NCBI RefSeq assembly: GCF_000735525.1
Contig: NZ_JMPR01000038.1
Span: 157,859-221,858 of the forward strand
DNA length: 64,000 bases
Source of the DNA: Tatumella ptyseos ATCC 33301
GTDB taxonomy: Bacteria > Pseudomonadota > Gammaproteobacteria > Enterobacterales > Enterobacteriaceae
Direction: 5' to 3'
Position numbers and translations under genes: made by a program. Position 1 is the stretch's first letter; the number at the start of each line of letters is the position of its first letter. Positions 1 to 9,689 of the stretch are shown here, one piece after another. The notes below the pieces were generated by a model that did no database searches, was not told the DNA's origin, and saw nothing but the letters and a program-made list of their open reading frames with translations.

Positions 1-2
1 AT

Positions 3-2687
3 TACCTGCGCCAGGATATTGGTGAGATCCTTATCGATAACCCGAAAGTTCTGGAGCTGGCTCGTCAGCATATTGCCGCGCTCGGCCGTCCCGACTTCAG
101 CAGCAAAATCAAACTGTACACCGGGGAAATCCCGTTGTTCAGCCATTACCAGATTGAATCCCAGATTGAATCCGCTTTCCAGCGTGAAGTCCGGCTACCT
201 TCCGGTGGCTCGATTGTTATCGACAGTACTGAAGCTCTGACCGCTATCGATATTAACTCCGCCCGGGCTACCCGCGGGGGTGATATTGAAGAAACCGCGT
301 TCAATACAAACCTGGAAGCGGCAGACGAAATCGCCCGCCAGTTACGCTTACGTGACCTGGGCGGCCTGATTGTTATCGACTTTATCGATATGACTCCGGT
401 ACGCCACCAGCGTGCGGTTGAAAACCGTCTGCGTGAAGCTGTCCGTCAGGATCGCGCCCGTATTCAGATCAGCCACATTTCGCGCTTCGGCTTACTGGAA
501 ATGTCCCGTCAGCGTCTCAGCCCGTCACTGGGTGAGTCCAGCCACCACGTTTGCCCGCGTTGCAGTGGTACCGGTACAGTACGTGACAACGAGTCACTTT
601 CTCTGTCCATTCTTCGTCTGATTGAAGAAGAAGCACTGAAAGAAAACACCAAAGAAGTCCATGCCATTGTGCCGGTACAGGTGGCTTCTTACCTGCTGAA
701 CGAAAAACGTGAAGCGGTCAATGCCATTGAAACCCGTCAGGGGGGCGTACGTACTATCATTGTTCCTGATGAGCGTATGGAAACTCCACACTATTCGGTG
801 CTGCGTGTTCGTAAAGGTGAAGAGACCAAGACCCTCAGCTATCACCTGCCGAAGCTGCATGAAGTTGAAATTGCCTCCATTTCAGATGAAGAGCCGGCTG
901 AACGCCGTCGTCCGGAGCAACCTGCACTTGCTGCTTTTGCAATCCAGGAAGCACCTCCGGCAGTGACCGAGTCAGCGGCTTCTCAGAGTCGTGCCGCAGA
1001 AAAAGAGCAAGAAACCACCGCAACAGCGTCTTGTTTCTTCAGTCGTCTGTTTAGCGGACTGAAAAACCTGTTTGGCGGAGCCCCACGGGAAGCTGAAGCC
1101 CCGGTAGCAACGCCGGAAAAAACAGCGACGCCGGAACGCCCTCGTGAAAATACGTCCGGCAACCGTAACGACCGCCGTAACAATCGCCGTAACAACAATC
1201 GTAACGAGCGTACTGACCGCAACGAGCGTACTGACCGCAACGAGCGTAATGACCGCAACGAGCGTAATGACCGTAACGAGCGTAATGACCGCAACGAGCG
1301 TAATGACCGTAACGAGCGTAATGACCGTAACGAGCGTAATGACCGTAACGAGCGTAATGACCGTAACGAGCGTAATGACCGTCAGTCACGCAACAACGAT
1401 CGTAATAACGAGACAGCAAATACCCGTGACGATAATCGCCGTAACAACCGTCGTAATACGGCTGCTACAGAGGATCGCAACACCGCCGCTGAACCTCGTC
1501 AGCCTCTGAGCGAAGAAGCCCGTCAGCAACGTGAGCAACAGCGTCGTGAACAACGTGCTGAGCGCCAGCGTCGCCGTCAGGAAGAACGTCGCCAGCAACA
1601 GGCGGCCAATGCTACAGAAAAAACGGCTACCGTCGTCGCGGAAACGGAGGCAGAGCAACCTGCACGTGAACGTGAAGAAGAACAGGTTCAGGTCACTGCA
1701 CGTCGTCAGCAACGTACGCTGACACAGAAAGTCCGTTATGTGTCTGAAGAAGACCTGGCCGCAGAAACTCCGGCGGTGGAAACCACTCCGGCCGTTCAGG
1801 AAGAACCCGCAAGCGATACCGGCCGCGAAGCCTCTGCGAATAACGCTAATATTCCGCGTCGTTCACGCCGTTCACCGCGTCACCTGCGTGTCAGTGGTCA
1901 GCGTCGTCGTCGTTATCGTGATGAGCGTTACCCGCAGCAATCTCCGATGCCTCTGGAAACAGCGGCTGCCTCCCCGGAGATGGCGTCAGGTAAAGTCTGG
2001 ATCCGTTACGATCTGCCGGCAGTCACTACAGAGTCTGAACCACAGACAACTGTTGCTGAAGTGACTCCGCAGGCCGAACCTCAGGCTCCTGTCTCTGTTG
2101 TGACAACCCCGGCAGAACCTCAGGTATCACCTGAACATGCCGCTGATGTCGCAGAAACGAATGCGGTAGTGGCTGAAAAACATGACGTTGACACCGTCAC
2201 TCCGGTGAGCGAAGCCGGGGTTATCGACGTAACGCCTGTCGCCGTAGAAGCGCCGGCTGTCAGTCAGCCCGACACTGAAGTGGTGGCAGAGCCTGCAGCA
2301 GAAGACGAGTCGTCTGAAACTGTCGTCCCTGCACCAGCCCCTCAGGCAGCGCAGGTGACTGAACAGGCTACCGCACAGCAGGCTGATGCTGAAACACCGA
2401 CACCGGCAGAACAACGTCCCGCGCCGCAGGCTACGGTCGCCGAAGCACCGGTCGCGGATATTGCGCCAGTTAAGACCGAAGCACCGGCTGACGCATCGGT
2501 CACTGCGCGTTATCGTTACCATGCAACGGCACCGATGACGAAAGCTCCGGCGCCGGAATGGCGTCCGGAACCTCTGCCACACAGCGATTGGGTTCGTCCT
2601 CAATATGCTTTCGACGGTAAAGGTTCAGCCGGTGGTCATGCCGCTACACATCATGCAACTGCTCCGGTGACTAAAACCGGCGAGTAA
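3..2687 (+). CDS. rne: Ribonuclease E (3' portion, gene starts upstream of window)
   Basis: Essential endoribonuclease of the RNA degradosome, acting at the inner membrane in mRNA decay and rRNA/tRNA processing. The frame is open from base 3; about 894 codons are visible and roughly 220 N-terminal residues (S1 domain) lie outside, estimated by aligning to E. coli. The DNase I-like catalytic core is seen: Asp in AIDINSAR (E. coli D303) and Asp in VIDFIDM (D346), followed by the zinc-link CPRCSGTG. The unstructured C-terminal half has a membrane-binding amphipathic segment ([17 protein letters not shown]), Arg-rich RNA-binding segments ([12 protein letters not shown]) and a PNPase-binding-like tail. 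Unusual: a run of ten NER(T/N)DR hexapeptides, listed separately. A rho-independent terminator follows. Confidence 0.98.
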   Translation, partial: YLRQDIGEILIDNPKVLELARQHIAALGRPDFSSKIKLYTGEIPLFSHYQIESQIESAFQREVRLPSGGSIVIDSTEALTAIDINSARATRGGDIEETAFNTNLEAADEIARQLRLRDLGGLIVIDFIDMTPVRHQRAVENRLREAVRQDRARIQISHISRFGLLEMSRQRLSPSLGESSHHVCPRCSGTGTVRDNESLSLSILRLIEEEALKENTKEVHAIVPVQVASYLLNEKREAVNAIETRQGGVRTIIVPDERMETPHYSVLRVRKGEETKTLSYHLPKLHEVEIASISDEEPAERRRPEQPALAAFAIQEAPPAVTESAASQSRAAEKEQETTATASCFFSRLFSGLKNLFGGAPREAEAPVATPEKTATPERPRENTSGNRNDRRNNRRNNNRNERTDRNERTDRNERNDRNERNDRNERNDRNERNDRNERNDRNERNDRNERNDRNERNDRQSRNNDRNNETANTRDDNRRNNRRNTAATEDRNTAAEPRQPLSEEARQQREQQRREQRAERQRRRQEERRQQQAANATEKTATVVAETEAEQPAREREEEQVQVTARRQQRTLTQKVRYVSEEDLAAETPAVETTPAVQEEPASDTGREASANNANIPRRSRRSPRHLRVSGQRRRRYRDERYPQQSPMPLETAAASPEMASGKVWIRYDLPAVTTESEPQTTVAEVTPQAEPQAPVSVVTTPAEPQVSPEHAADVAETNAVVAEKHDVDTVTPVSEAGVIDVTPVAVEAPAVSQPDTEVVAEPAAEDESSETVVPAPAPQAAQVTEQATAQQADAETPTPAEQRPAPQATVAEAPVADIAPVKTEAPADASVTARYRYHATAPMTKAPAPEWRPEPLPHSDWVRPQYAFDGKGSAGGHAATHHATAPVTKTGE
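1203..1382 (+). repeat. 18-bp tandem repeat (x10) inside rne coding NER(T/N)DR
   Basis: Ten consecutive in-frame 18-nt units of the form aacgagcgtaatgaccgt encode (NERTDR)2(NERNDR)8 in the disordered Arg-rich part of RNase E. Units differ mainly at third positions (cgc/cgt) and the Thr/Asn codon, as expected for a slipped-strand expanded microsatellite kept in frame. The array creates long artefactual open frames on both strands. Confidence 0.95.
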
Positions 2688-2720
2688 TTCCTGATGATGC
2701 CGGCCATGTTGCCAGCCCAA

Positions 2721-2750
2721 AAAACCTGACCTTGCGGTCAGGTTTTTTTT
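2721..2750 (+). terminator. Rho-independent terminator of rne
   Basis: Perfect 9-bp stem aacctgacc / ggtcaggtt (2723-2731 and 2736-2744) with a 4-nt loop and a T-run to 2750, 35 nt after the rne stop. Confidence 0.9.
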
Positions 2751-3100
2751 GCCTCCGGGTTCTGCAGGTCATAATAACCGATCTGTCAGGCTGCCTGCCG
2801 TTTTGCATGACAGGGATCAGCCCCAGCCTCTCTGTTAAGTCAGCGTGACTATGCTGATCACCCGGTTACATGAACGGAATCGCTATTACAGAATCCGCGC
2901 TCAGCCCCCTGCCCGGTATATCAGGCTATCCGTCATGACTTTCGCTTACTGTTTCACGGTTCTGCAGAAATCCGGCGTGCTGATAGCCTCACCCGGCACA
3001 GCAGAGGCATTTGTCCTGCAGGCAGAGACTCAATGACAGAAAACGGTCCGGAGAGATAATAATCGCGGGGAAGAAACAGAAGTGATAAAACTGAACCCCG
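2751..3100. other. Intergenic region without recognisable gene
   Basis: Between the rne terminator and the murJ hairpin. Only short open frames with no recognisable protein or ribosome-binding site are present. In E. coli the flg flagellar genes lie between rne and murJ; no flg sequence is seen here. Confidence 0.6.
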
Positions 3101-3129
3101 CACGGCTTACCCTGTCAGGGTAAGCCGTG
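3101..3129 (-). terminator. Hairpin downstream of murJ (probable terminator)
   Basis: Perfect 13-bp inverted repeat cacggcttaccct / agggtaagccgtg with a 3-nt loop, 16 nt past the murJ stop. No long U-run follows on the minus strand, so it may act as a weak terminator or as an mRNA 3'-stabilising hairpin. Confidence 0.6.
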
Positions 3130-3145
3130 GAATGTTCATGATACG

Positions 3146-4684
3146 TTACTGAACACTGCGGCGGGAAAAGTCTTTCAGACGGAAGCCAAAGGCCGCCAGG
3201 CTGGCGAAGTAAACAAAACCACCCAGAGCACACACGCCCATCAGGCGTAAAATACGCCAGACCATCTCACCTTCGCCCCAGGAAGGCATAAAGTGCAGCA
3301 CTACGCACAACACGACGGCCATAAGGATCACTGCCAGGATAAGCCGGGCCAGGAAGCTGTACCAGCCAGGCTGAGGCTGGAAAAAGTTTTTCTTGCGCAA
3401 TTGCCAGAACAGCAGTGAGGCATTGAGGCAGGCGGCCAGACCGATAGATAACGATAACCCGGCATGCTTCAGCGGCCCGATAAAGACCAGGTTCATTAAC
3501 TGGGTAGAAATCAGCGTCACGATGGCAATTTTTACCGGAGTTTTAATATCCTGACGCGAATAAAAACCGGGAGCCAGCACTTTTACCACGATCACGCCGA
3601 CCAGACCTACGGCATAAGCCACCAGCGCATGCTGGGTCATCAGTGCATCAAAGGCGTTGAATTTACCGTACTGAAACAGCGCAGAGACCAGGGGACCGGC
3701 AAGGATACCGATAGCCACCGAACTCGGGATGGCCAGTAACAGACACAGGCGCAACCCCCAGTCCATCAGATGAGAATATTCTTTGAAGTTACCGCTGGAA
3801 AAACTGCGTGATAACGACGGTAACAGGATAGTCCCCAGTGCGACCCCCAGCACTCCGGAAGGAAACTCCATCAGGCGGTCCGCATAATACATCCAGGAGA
3901 CTGAGCCGGAGGCCAGGAAAGAAGCAAAAATGGTGTTGATAATCAGGGAAATCTGACTGACGGAGACCCCGAGGATCGCCGGCCCCATCTGCCGTAAAAC
4001 GCGCCAGACCCCGCTATCATGCAGATTGATACGCGGCAGTACCAGCATCCCGATTTTACGTAAATGCGGCAGCTGATAACCCAGCTGCAATACGCCACCG
4101 GCAACAATAGCCCAGGCCAGAGCCATGATATGCGGGTGGAACCAGGGAGTCGCGACCAGTGCAAAGAAAATCATGCTGATATTCAATAGCGTCGGGGCAA
4201 AAGCCGGCACCGAGAAACGGTTCCAGGTATTCAGAATCGCACCCACCAGCGAGGCCAGTGAAATAAGCAGAATATAAGGAAACGTGACGCGCAGCAGTGA
4301 CGTCGTCAGCGCAAATTTATCGGCCGTATCCGCAAACCCGGGGGCAGTAATATAGATAACCCAGGGGGCTGCCAGCATTCCCAGCAGCGTGACAATGGCC
4401 AGTACCAGCGTCAGCAGACCGGAGATATAGGAGACAAAAATACGGGTCGCTTCCTCACCCTGAGTATTTTTATACTCTGCCAGAATAGGCACAAAAGCCT
4501 GCGAGAAGGCACCTTCTGCAAAGATACGCCTTAACAGGTTCGGCAGTTTAAATGCCACAAAGAAGGCATCCGTCGCCATACCTGCGCCAAAGACTCTGGC
4601 GACAATAGCATCCCGGGCAAACCCCAGGATACGGGAAAATAACGTCATAGAACTGACCTGAGCCAGTGATTTGAGCAAATTCAT
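3146..4684 (-). CDS. murJ: Lipid II flippase MurJ (MviN)
   Basis: Flips the peptidoglycan precursor lipid II across the inner membrane. The 512-aa product matches the usual family length, begins [21 protein letters not shown] and shows the alternating hydrophobic pattern of a 14-helix MOP-superfamily protein, including the conserved [14 protein letters not shown] stretch (TM2-3 loop). ATG start at 4684. In E. coli, murJ is preceded by yceH and mviM; here rimJ is its immediate upstream neighbour on the same strand, so both genes appear to have been lost. Confidence 0.97.
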   Translation of the reverse strand: MNLLKSLAQVSSMTLFSRILGFARDAIVARVFGAGMATDAFFVAFKLPNLLRRIFAEGAFSQAFVPILAEYKNTQGEEATRIFVSYISGLLTLVLAIVTLLGMLAAPWVIYITAPGFADTADKFALTTSLLRVTFPYILLISLASLVGAILNTWNRFSVPAFAPTLLNISMIFFALVATPWFHPHIMALAWAIVAGGVLQLGYQLPHLRKIGMLVLPRINLHDSGVWRVLRQMGPAILGVSVSQISLIINTIFASFLASGSVSWMYYADRLMEFPSGVLGVALGTILLPSLSRSFSSGNFKEYSHLMDWGLRLCLLLAIPSSVAIGILAGPLVSALFQYGKFNAFDALMTQHALVAYAVGLVGVIVVKVLAPGFYSRQDIKTPVKIAIVTLISTQLMNLVFIGPLKHAGLSLSIGLAACLNASLLFWQLRKKNFFQPQPGWYSFLARLILAVILMAVVLCVVLHFMPSWGEGEMVWRILRLMGVCALGGFVYFASLAAFGFRLKDFSRRSVQ

Positions 4685-4809
4685 AGTGTTTCTGACATCC
4701 TGCTATTTCGACATTTATGTCCCTGCCAGGAGATAACTCTCCGGGTGTGCCGGCGTTAGTCTACTGCCCCGCAGTAAAATGACCAGTACTGTTTGTTACA
4801 AGGCGTGAT

Positions 4810-5400
4810 TTAGCGATACTTGTCCGCCGTGCCCTCTTTCCAGGTCAGCGCGGTCAGTACATGATCTTCCCAGACGCCATTAATCAGTAAATATTCCCGG
4901 GCATAGCCTTCTTTTTCAAATCCCAGTCGCGCCAGCAGATTACCACTTCGCTGATTGCGCGGCATATAATTAGCCATGATGCGATGAATTTTCTGCTGGC
5001 GCTGCATATAACGAAGAGTCGTTTGTAATGCTTCCTGCATCAGTCCCTGTCCCTGCCAGTTTTCGCCGAGCGAATATCCCAGATAACAGGCATGAAAACA
5101 TCCTCGTACCACATTACTGAAGTTAGCCACCCCCATCACTTCTTCGCTGTCAGGATCAGTCAGAATAAAATAACAGGCTGCGCCCTGCCGTTGCTGTTCG
5201 GCCATGATCGATAACCGTGTCTGCCAGCCCGAAGGCTGAAAGTAGCTTTGATCACGGATAGGCTCCCAGGGCATGAGATAGTCACGGTTACCGGCATAAT
5301 AATCGGCCATACGCCATGCATCACGTTCGTTGACTAAACGGACCACCATGCGATCTGTGGTCAGACTCACCCGTGGTCCCATACTGCGATATCCGAACAT
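4810..5400 (-). CDS. rimJ: Ribosomal protein S5 alanine N-acetyltransferase RimJ
   Basis: GNAT-family enzyme that acetylates the N-terminal alanine of ribosomal protein S5 using acetyl-CoA. The 196-aa product starts [22 protein letters not shown] and has the GNAT core with the acetyl-CoA P-loop-like segment [14 protein letters not shown], then [18 protein letters not shown] and [13 protein letters not shown], which are typical of RimJ. Length equals the E. coli family norm (194). It is separated from murJ by 125 bp on the same strand. Confidence 0.95.
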   Translation of the reverse strand: MFGYRSMGPRVSLTTDRMVVRLVNERDAWRMADYYAGNRDYLMPWEPIRDQSYFQPSGWQTRLSIMAEQQRQGAACYFILTDPDSEEVMGVANFSNVVRGCFHACYLGYSLGENWQGQGLMQEALQTTLRYMQRQQKIHRIMANYMPRNQRSGNLLARLGFEKEGYAREYLLINGVWEDHVLTALTWKEGTADKYR

Positions 5401-5675
5401 AGAAGCTCCCTGAAGATAAATTCACCGGAGAGTTGCGTTCTGCCACGCCCCTCCACGCCGGCGGTGGAAGCAGGCTATGTTAAACCCGTCAGGAAATTTA
5501 TCCCATTAAAAACGCATCACTTTCTGTCCTGAATGGCGATTTTCCGATCACCTCCTGAAATCCCGGTCACTGTCCGGCTTCCCCGGAGTATCAGACGCGC
5601 GGAGATATACACTCCGGGATAACTCAGGCAAAATGCCCGTCTGCGCCTGATAAAATGCCCGGTGAGTGAGGAAAA

Positions 5676-6239
5676 ATGCGTAAGGTTATTCTGTTTGTAC
5701 CGTTATTGATCAGTATTCTGTTACTGAGTGCCTGTGACCATCTGGCCCGCTATACCATTACGGAGCAGGAAGTGAATCAGGCGCTGAAGAAGCATGACAA
5801 TTATGAGAAAGATATCGGTGTGAACGGCCTGGCGACCGCACATATTACCCTGACAGACTTGCAGTCTGCTATCGGCCGTGAAGAACCTGGTAAAATGACC
5901 CTCTCGGGGAAAGCCAGTCTGCAGTTAACGTCGCTGTTTGGTCAGCAGAACGCCGATATTTTCCTGAAGATGAAAGCACAGCCGGTTTATAACCCTGATC
6001 AGGGTGCCATTTATCTGCAGGATCTGCAGGTGACTGACAGCCAGGTCCGGCCGGAAAAACTGCAACAGGTCGTCAATGCCCTGATGCCGGTACTGAACCA
6101 GTCACTGCAGGACTATTTCAGAACCCATCCGGCCTATGTACTGAATGCGGATCGCGGTACCGGGGAAGCGATAGCGAAAAAACTGGCGCAGGGACTGGAA
6201 GTCAGACCGGGAGAATTAGTGATTTCACTCACCCGCTAA
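5676..6239 (+). CDS. yceB: YceB-family lipoprotein
   Basis: 187-aa lipoprotein of the DUF1439 family: signal peptide MRKVILFVPLLISILLLSAC with lipobox LSAC (acylated Cys at 20), followed by a compact domain starting DHLARYTITEQEVNQAL. The family folds like tubular lipid-binding proteins; its molecular role is unknown. Divergent from rimJ and upstream of pyrC, as in E. coli, except that grxB and mdtH are missing between yceB and rimJ. SD-like gtgaggaaaaatg precedes the ATG. Confidence 0.93.
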   Translation: MRKVILFVPLLISILLLSACDHLARYTITEQEVNQALKKHDNYEKDIGVNGLATAHITLTDLQSAIGREEPGKMTLSGKASLQLTSLFGQQNADIFLKMKAQPVYNPDQGAIYLQDLQVTDSQVRPEKLQQVVNALMPVLNQSLQDYFRTHPAYVLNADRGTGEAIAKKLAQGLEVRPGELVISLTR

Positions 6240-6249
6240 AGGTGTGACA

Positions 6250-6276
6250 GTGATTTCTGCTGACGACAGAAATCAC
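6250..6276 (+). terminator. Hairpin after yceB
   Basis: Perfect 10-bp stem gtgatttctg / cagaaatcac with a 7-nt loop, 10 nt past the yceB stop. It lacks a T-run on either strand, so it may be a Rho-dependent end or an mRNA-stability hairpin. Confidence 0.4.
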
Positions 6277-6367
6277 GCGAAAAAACATGTGCATTCCGGC
6301 GCGGGGAGCTTTATCCTTACTCCCCGGTTAAATCCCACCTTCACTTATTGACGCCGGAGCCTGATGC

Positions 6368-7414
6368 ATGACTCTTCACCCAGATACAATCACTTTACGC
6401 CGCCCCGATGACTGGCATATTCATTTACGTGACGATGAAATGCTTAATACTGTCCTGCCGTATACCAGTGATGTTTTTGCACGGGCGATTGTCATGCCCA
6501 ACCTGGTGCCGCCGGTCACTTCTGTTAGCGCAGCGAAAGCCTATCGTGAACGTATCCTGGCAGCGACGCCAAAGGCACACCGCTTCCAGCCCCTGATGAC
6601 CTGCTACCTGACCGACTCCCTGGACCCGGATGAAATTGAAACCGGTTTTAAAGAGAAGGTATTTACGGCGGCTAAACTTTACCCGGCACATGCGACCACC
6701 AATTCCAGCCACGGTGTTACCAGTATTCAGCATATCGCTAAGGTACTGGAGCGCATGCAGGCTATCGGTATGCCATTGCTTATTCATGGTGAAGTGACCG
6801 ATGCCCATATTGATATCTTCGACCGTGAAGCACAATTTATTGACCAGGTCCTGATCCCGCTCCGCCGTCAGTTTCCTGAGCTGCGGATTGTGATGGAACA
6901 TATTACCACCCGGGATGCGGCCCAGTTTGTCAGCAGTGAAAAACAACATATTGCCGCGACTATCACACCGCAGCACCTGATGTTTAACCGTAACCATATG
7001 CTCAGCGGGGGGATCCGCCCGCATCTGTACTGTCTGCCTATTCTGAAACGTAATGTCCATCAGGAAGCGCTGCGTCAGGTTGTTGCCAGCGGGGATAGCC
7101 GTTTCTTCCTCGGAACAGATACGGCTCCTCACCTGCGCGGACGCAAAGAATCGTCCTGCGGTTGCGCCGGGGTCTTTAATGCCCCGACAGCACTGTCAGC
7201 CTATGCCACTGTATTCGATGAACTGGGCGCTCTGCAGCACCTGGAAGCCTTCTGTTCACTGAACGGGCCGCAGTTCTACGGCTTACCGGTCAATACCGAT
7301 ACCGTCACACTGGTCCGTAAACCCTGGACCGTGCCGGAGACCATCCCTGCCGGGGAAGATGTGCTGGTACCTTTCCTGGCCGGTGAAACCCTGAACTGGA
7401 GTGTAGAGGCCTGA
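6368..7414 (+). CDS. pyrC: Dihydroorotase PyrC
   Basis: Cytoplasmic zinc enzyme of de novo pyrimidine synthesis, interconverting N-carbamoyl-L-aspartate and L-dihydroorotate. The 348-aa product carries the metal-binding HxH in DDWHIHLRD, the carboxylated-lysine segment [13 protein letters not shown], metal His residues in LLIHGEV and MEHIT, and the catalytic Asp in LGTDTAPH. The length matches E. coli (348). Start chosen at 6368 with GGAG about 10 nt upstream. A hairpin-forming sequence (cggggag/ctccccg near 6300-6330) lies in the leader. Confidence 0.98.
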   Translation: MTLHPDTITLRRPDDWHIHLRDDEMLNTVLPYTSDVFARAIVMPNLVPPVTSVSAAKAYRERILAATPKAHRFQPLMTCYLTDSLDPDEIETGFKEKVFTAAKLYPAHATTNSSHGVTSIQHIAKVLERMQAIGMPLLIHGEVTDAHIDIFDREAQFIDQVLIPLRRQFPELRIVMEHITTRDAAQFVSSEKQHIAATITPQHLMFNRNHMLSGGIRPHLYCLPILKRNVHQEALRQVVASGDSRFFLGTDTAPHLRGRKESSCGCAGVFNAPTALSAYATVFDELGALQHLEAFCSLNGPQFYGLPVNTDTVTLVRKPWTVPETIPAGEDVLVPFLAGETLNWSVEA

Positions 7415-7466
7415 GAGCCGCCAGGGGTTGCATTTTCCGCCCAAACACTGTAAATACATACAGCAT

Positions 7467-7490
7467 AAACAGCCGCCACTGCGGCTGTTT
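7467..7490 (+). terminator. Terminator after pyrC
   Basis: Perfect 10-bp stem aaacagccgc / gcggctgttt with a 4-nt loop. The A-rich 5' arm and T-rich 3' arm allow function in both directions. Confidence 0.75.
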
Positions 7491-7531
7491 AACCGATCAT
7501 TTCAGTAACGATTAAGCGTGTCATGCGCCGT

Positions 7532-7557
7532 GCCGGGTGTCGCCATCCGGCTTTTTT
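7532..7557 (+). terminator. Possible second terminator hairpin in pyrC-bssS gap
   Basis: gccgg...ccggc 5-bp stem with a 10-nt loop followed directly by six T residues. A partial inverse copy (tggcgacaccc at 7656-7666 versus gggtgtcgcca at 7535-7545) lies about 110 bp further on. The rest of 7491-7770 shows no gene. Confidence 0.45.
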
Positions 7558-7770
7558 ATTCGTTTCAGCAACAGCGTGTCCTTAAGACTGGCCTGCAGCA
7601 CCCGGGCGTAGCCCGATGCTAAAAGTCCGATAAAAAGCAGGCAGTTTTGTCTGACTGGCGACACCCTGCCGGGCTCTCCGGTAAACCGACTGTACTTCCT
7701 GTTCATTTTCCGGTAATCATTATCCCTGTCTCATATTCTTCGCGCTGAATAAGCGTGTTTTCAACAGTCA

Positions 7771-7779
7771 TGCTATACT
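7771..7779 (+). promoter_or_regulatory. Putative extended -10 promoter of bssS
   Basis: TGCTATACT matches an extended -10 element (TGnTATAAT). No good -35 hexamer is visible, which is acceptable for extended -10 promoters. It lies about 80 nt upstream of bssS. Confidence 0.45.
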
Positions 7780-7859
7780 GGATCCACCTTCTTTCCATCA
7801 CAGAAGGCCGGATGTAAACCTCAACCTACACGTAGTCTAACGAGTAATCAGGAGGTTTT

Positions 7860-8114
7860 ATGGACAGAGAGAAAGATGTTATTCAGACCCATTCACTGGT
7901 CGGCTGGGATATCAGTACCGTTGATGTCTATGACGCCATGATGATCCGCCTGCACTCATTATCATCAATGCAGCAAAGTGAAGAAGATGCCGATGTGGGC
8001 CCGACTTACTGGCTGACGACGGACGTCGCCCGGCAATTTATTTCGATTCTGGAAGCGGGTATCGCCAAAATAGAATCTGCCGAAAACAGTTTATCTTTAC
8101 CGCTAAAACATTAA
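7860..8114 (+). CDS. bssS: Biofilm regulator BssS
   Basis: 84-aa small cytoplasmic protein that in E. coli modulates biofilm formation and indole/AI-2 signalling. It is recognised by MDREKDVIQTHSLVGWDIST, by the central DAMMIRLHSLS, and by the C-terminal WLTTDVARQFISILEAGIAKIE; the length equals E. coli BssS. A perfect AGGAGG at 7850-7855 sets the ATG at 7860. It lies between pyrC and solA as in E. coli, but dinI is absent. Confidence 0.95.
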   Translation: MDREKDVIQTHSLVGWDISTVDVYDAMMIRLHSLSSMQQSEEDADVGPTYWLTTDVARQFISILEAGIAKIESAENSLSLPLKH

Positions 8115-8127
8115 TCTCTCCTCTGAC

Positions 8128-8147
8128 AGGCACCCTGCCGGGTGCCT
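8128..8147 (+). terminator. Terminator after bssS
   Basis: Perfect 8-bp stem aggcaccc / gggtgcct with tgcc loop, followed by a T-rich stretch, 14 nt after the bssS stop. Confidence 0.75.
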
Positions 8148-8422
8148 GCATCCTTTCCGTTTTCTCACCTGCAAGGCTATCGTGTTACCTGTCCTCAAAA
8201 GGTCGATGCATGCCCTTCTGTTAGTCAGTCCCCCTCCGTAACGGTAACCTGAGAGGTACCGGTGTTCATCCTGAATGTACTCCGGGCACATCAGTCACCT
8301 GCACTACAACTGCACTGCAGGGGTAACAACCGGAGACGCTTTATCCGCATTATTGCTTTTTTTATTCTCTACGCGGGTCTGCTATGCTGCTTTATCTGTC
8401 TTGATTCAGGAGCTCACAGGGA

Positions 8423-9541
8423 ATGATTTACGATCTGATCATCGCCGGCAGCGGATCTGCCGGTGCGGCGGCCGGTTATTATGCCAGCAAGGCCGGTTTA
8501 AAGGTGCTGATGGTAGATGCCTTTCATCCGCCTCATACAGAAGGTGCCCACCACGGAAAGAACCGACTGATCCGCTACGCCTATGGCGAAGGTGAGAAAT
8601 ATGTCCCGCTGCTGCTGCGCAGTCAGCAGCTCTGGCAGCAGTTTGAAGCCGATGCCGGTGTCCGGCTGCTTCATCCCTGTGGCGTGCTGAATGCAGGCCC
8701 CCGGGACTCACTGTTTATGACAAGCCTGGCAGAAAGTGCTGAGCGTTGGTCACTGAATGTTGAACCTCTGACTCCGCAAGGGGTGGCCCGACGCTGGCCT
8801 GAGATTACGTTACCGGCCCATTTTGACGCTGTTTTTGAACCCGACGCCGGTTATCTGTCCAGTGAACTGGCCGTCGAACACTGGATCCGCCTTGCCCGTG
8901 AACAGGGGGCAGCACAGCTGTTTAACTGTCCGATAAAAAGTATTTCCCGCGATGGCGACCTGCAGCAGGTGGTCACCGATGAGGGAACCTTCAGCGCGGC
9001 CCGGCTGCTCATCAGTATGGGAAGCCGGATCAACGATTTTGTTGCATCTCTGCCGGTCATCCAGACCCGGAAAGTCTTTGCCTGGTTCCAGGCGGATGGC
9101 CGTTACAGCGAAAATAATCATTTCCCGGGCTTCAGCATCGGTCTGGACGACGGCAGCCATTATTATGGATTTCCGGCGCAGGATAACGCGCTGAAAGTCG
9201 GTCGTCATGACGGGGGGCAGCCCGGGGTGTCAGATAATAAAGGCTTCCCTTTTGGCAGCTACCCTGAAGATGGCAGTGAATGTTTTGCCTTTCTGCGCCA
9301 ATGTCTGCCCGGTGTCGGCGGCTGCCTGTACGGGGAAAGCTGCAGCTACGATAACTCCCCGGACGGGGATTTTATTATTGATACACTGCCGGATAACCCT
9401 GACTGCATGGTAATCACTGGTTTAAGCGGACATGGCTTCAAATTCGCGCCACTGCTAGGTGAAATTGCGAGTGAATTTGCACAACAGGGCACATTACCGG
9501 ACGGATTACGTCCTTTTTCGCTCAGCCGATTTACCCGCTAA
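8423..9541 (+). CDS. solA: N-methyl-L-tryptophan oxidase SolA
   Basis: FAD-dependent MSOX-family oxidase (372 aa, as in E. coli) that demethylates N-methyl-L-tryptophan or sarcosine, giving formaldehyde and hydrogen peroxide. N-terminal Rossmann motif AGSGSAGAAAGYY, then HHGKNRLIRYAYGEGEKYVPL, and near the C-terminus CLYGESCSYDNSPDGDF, where the Cys before SYDNSP is the covalent flavin attachment site. GLSGHGFKFAP closes the FAD domain. SD ggag at 8410-8413. Confidence 0.95.
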   Translation: MIYDLIIAGSGSAGAAAGYYASKAGLKVLMVDAFHPPHTEGAHHGKNRLIRYAYGEGEKYVPLLLRSQQLWQQFEADAGVRLLHPCGVLNAGPRDSLFMTSLAESAERWSLNVEPLTPQGVARRWPEITLPAHFDAVFEPDAGYLSSELAVEHWIRLAREQGAAQLFNCPIKSISRDGDLQQVVTDEGTFSAARLLISMGSRINDFVASLPVIQTRKVFAWFQADGRYSENNHFPGFSIGLDDGSHYYGFPAQDNALKVGRHDGGQPGVSDNKGFPFGSYPEDGSECFAFLRQCLPGVGGCLYGESCSYDNSPDGDFIIDTLPDNPDCMVITGLSGHGFKFAPLLGEIASEFAQQGTLPDGLRPFSLSRFTR

Positions 9542-9564
9542 TCTGACGTCCGTCGTTTTCATTT

Positions 9565-9588
9565 CCCGGGGGTAACTGTCACCCCGGG
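9565..9588 (+). terminator. Putative hairpin after solA
   Basis: 7-bp GC stem cccgggg / ccccggg with a 10-nt loop, 24 nt past solA. Only a scattered T-rich tail follows. Confidence 0.4.
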
Positions 9589-9689
9589 TCACTGTCATCA
9601 TTTCTTTATAAAATCGTCATATGACTGTCACCGCTGCTTAATAGCATCCCTGCTGCTTCTGCCATTCGGATCCTATTAAGGTCAGACTA

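Noticed and set aside
983-1509. Long open frames on both strands made of MRSLRSLRS-, RYGHYARYG- and [11 protein letters not shown]-type repeats
   Set aside because: They are the other reading frames of the 18-bp rne repeat, with no SD or independent evidence.
7521-7706. 61-codon minus-strand ORF between pyrC and bssS
   Set aside because: No SD or recognisable sequence; the region contains terminator-like hairpins.
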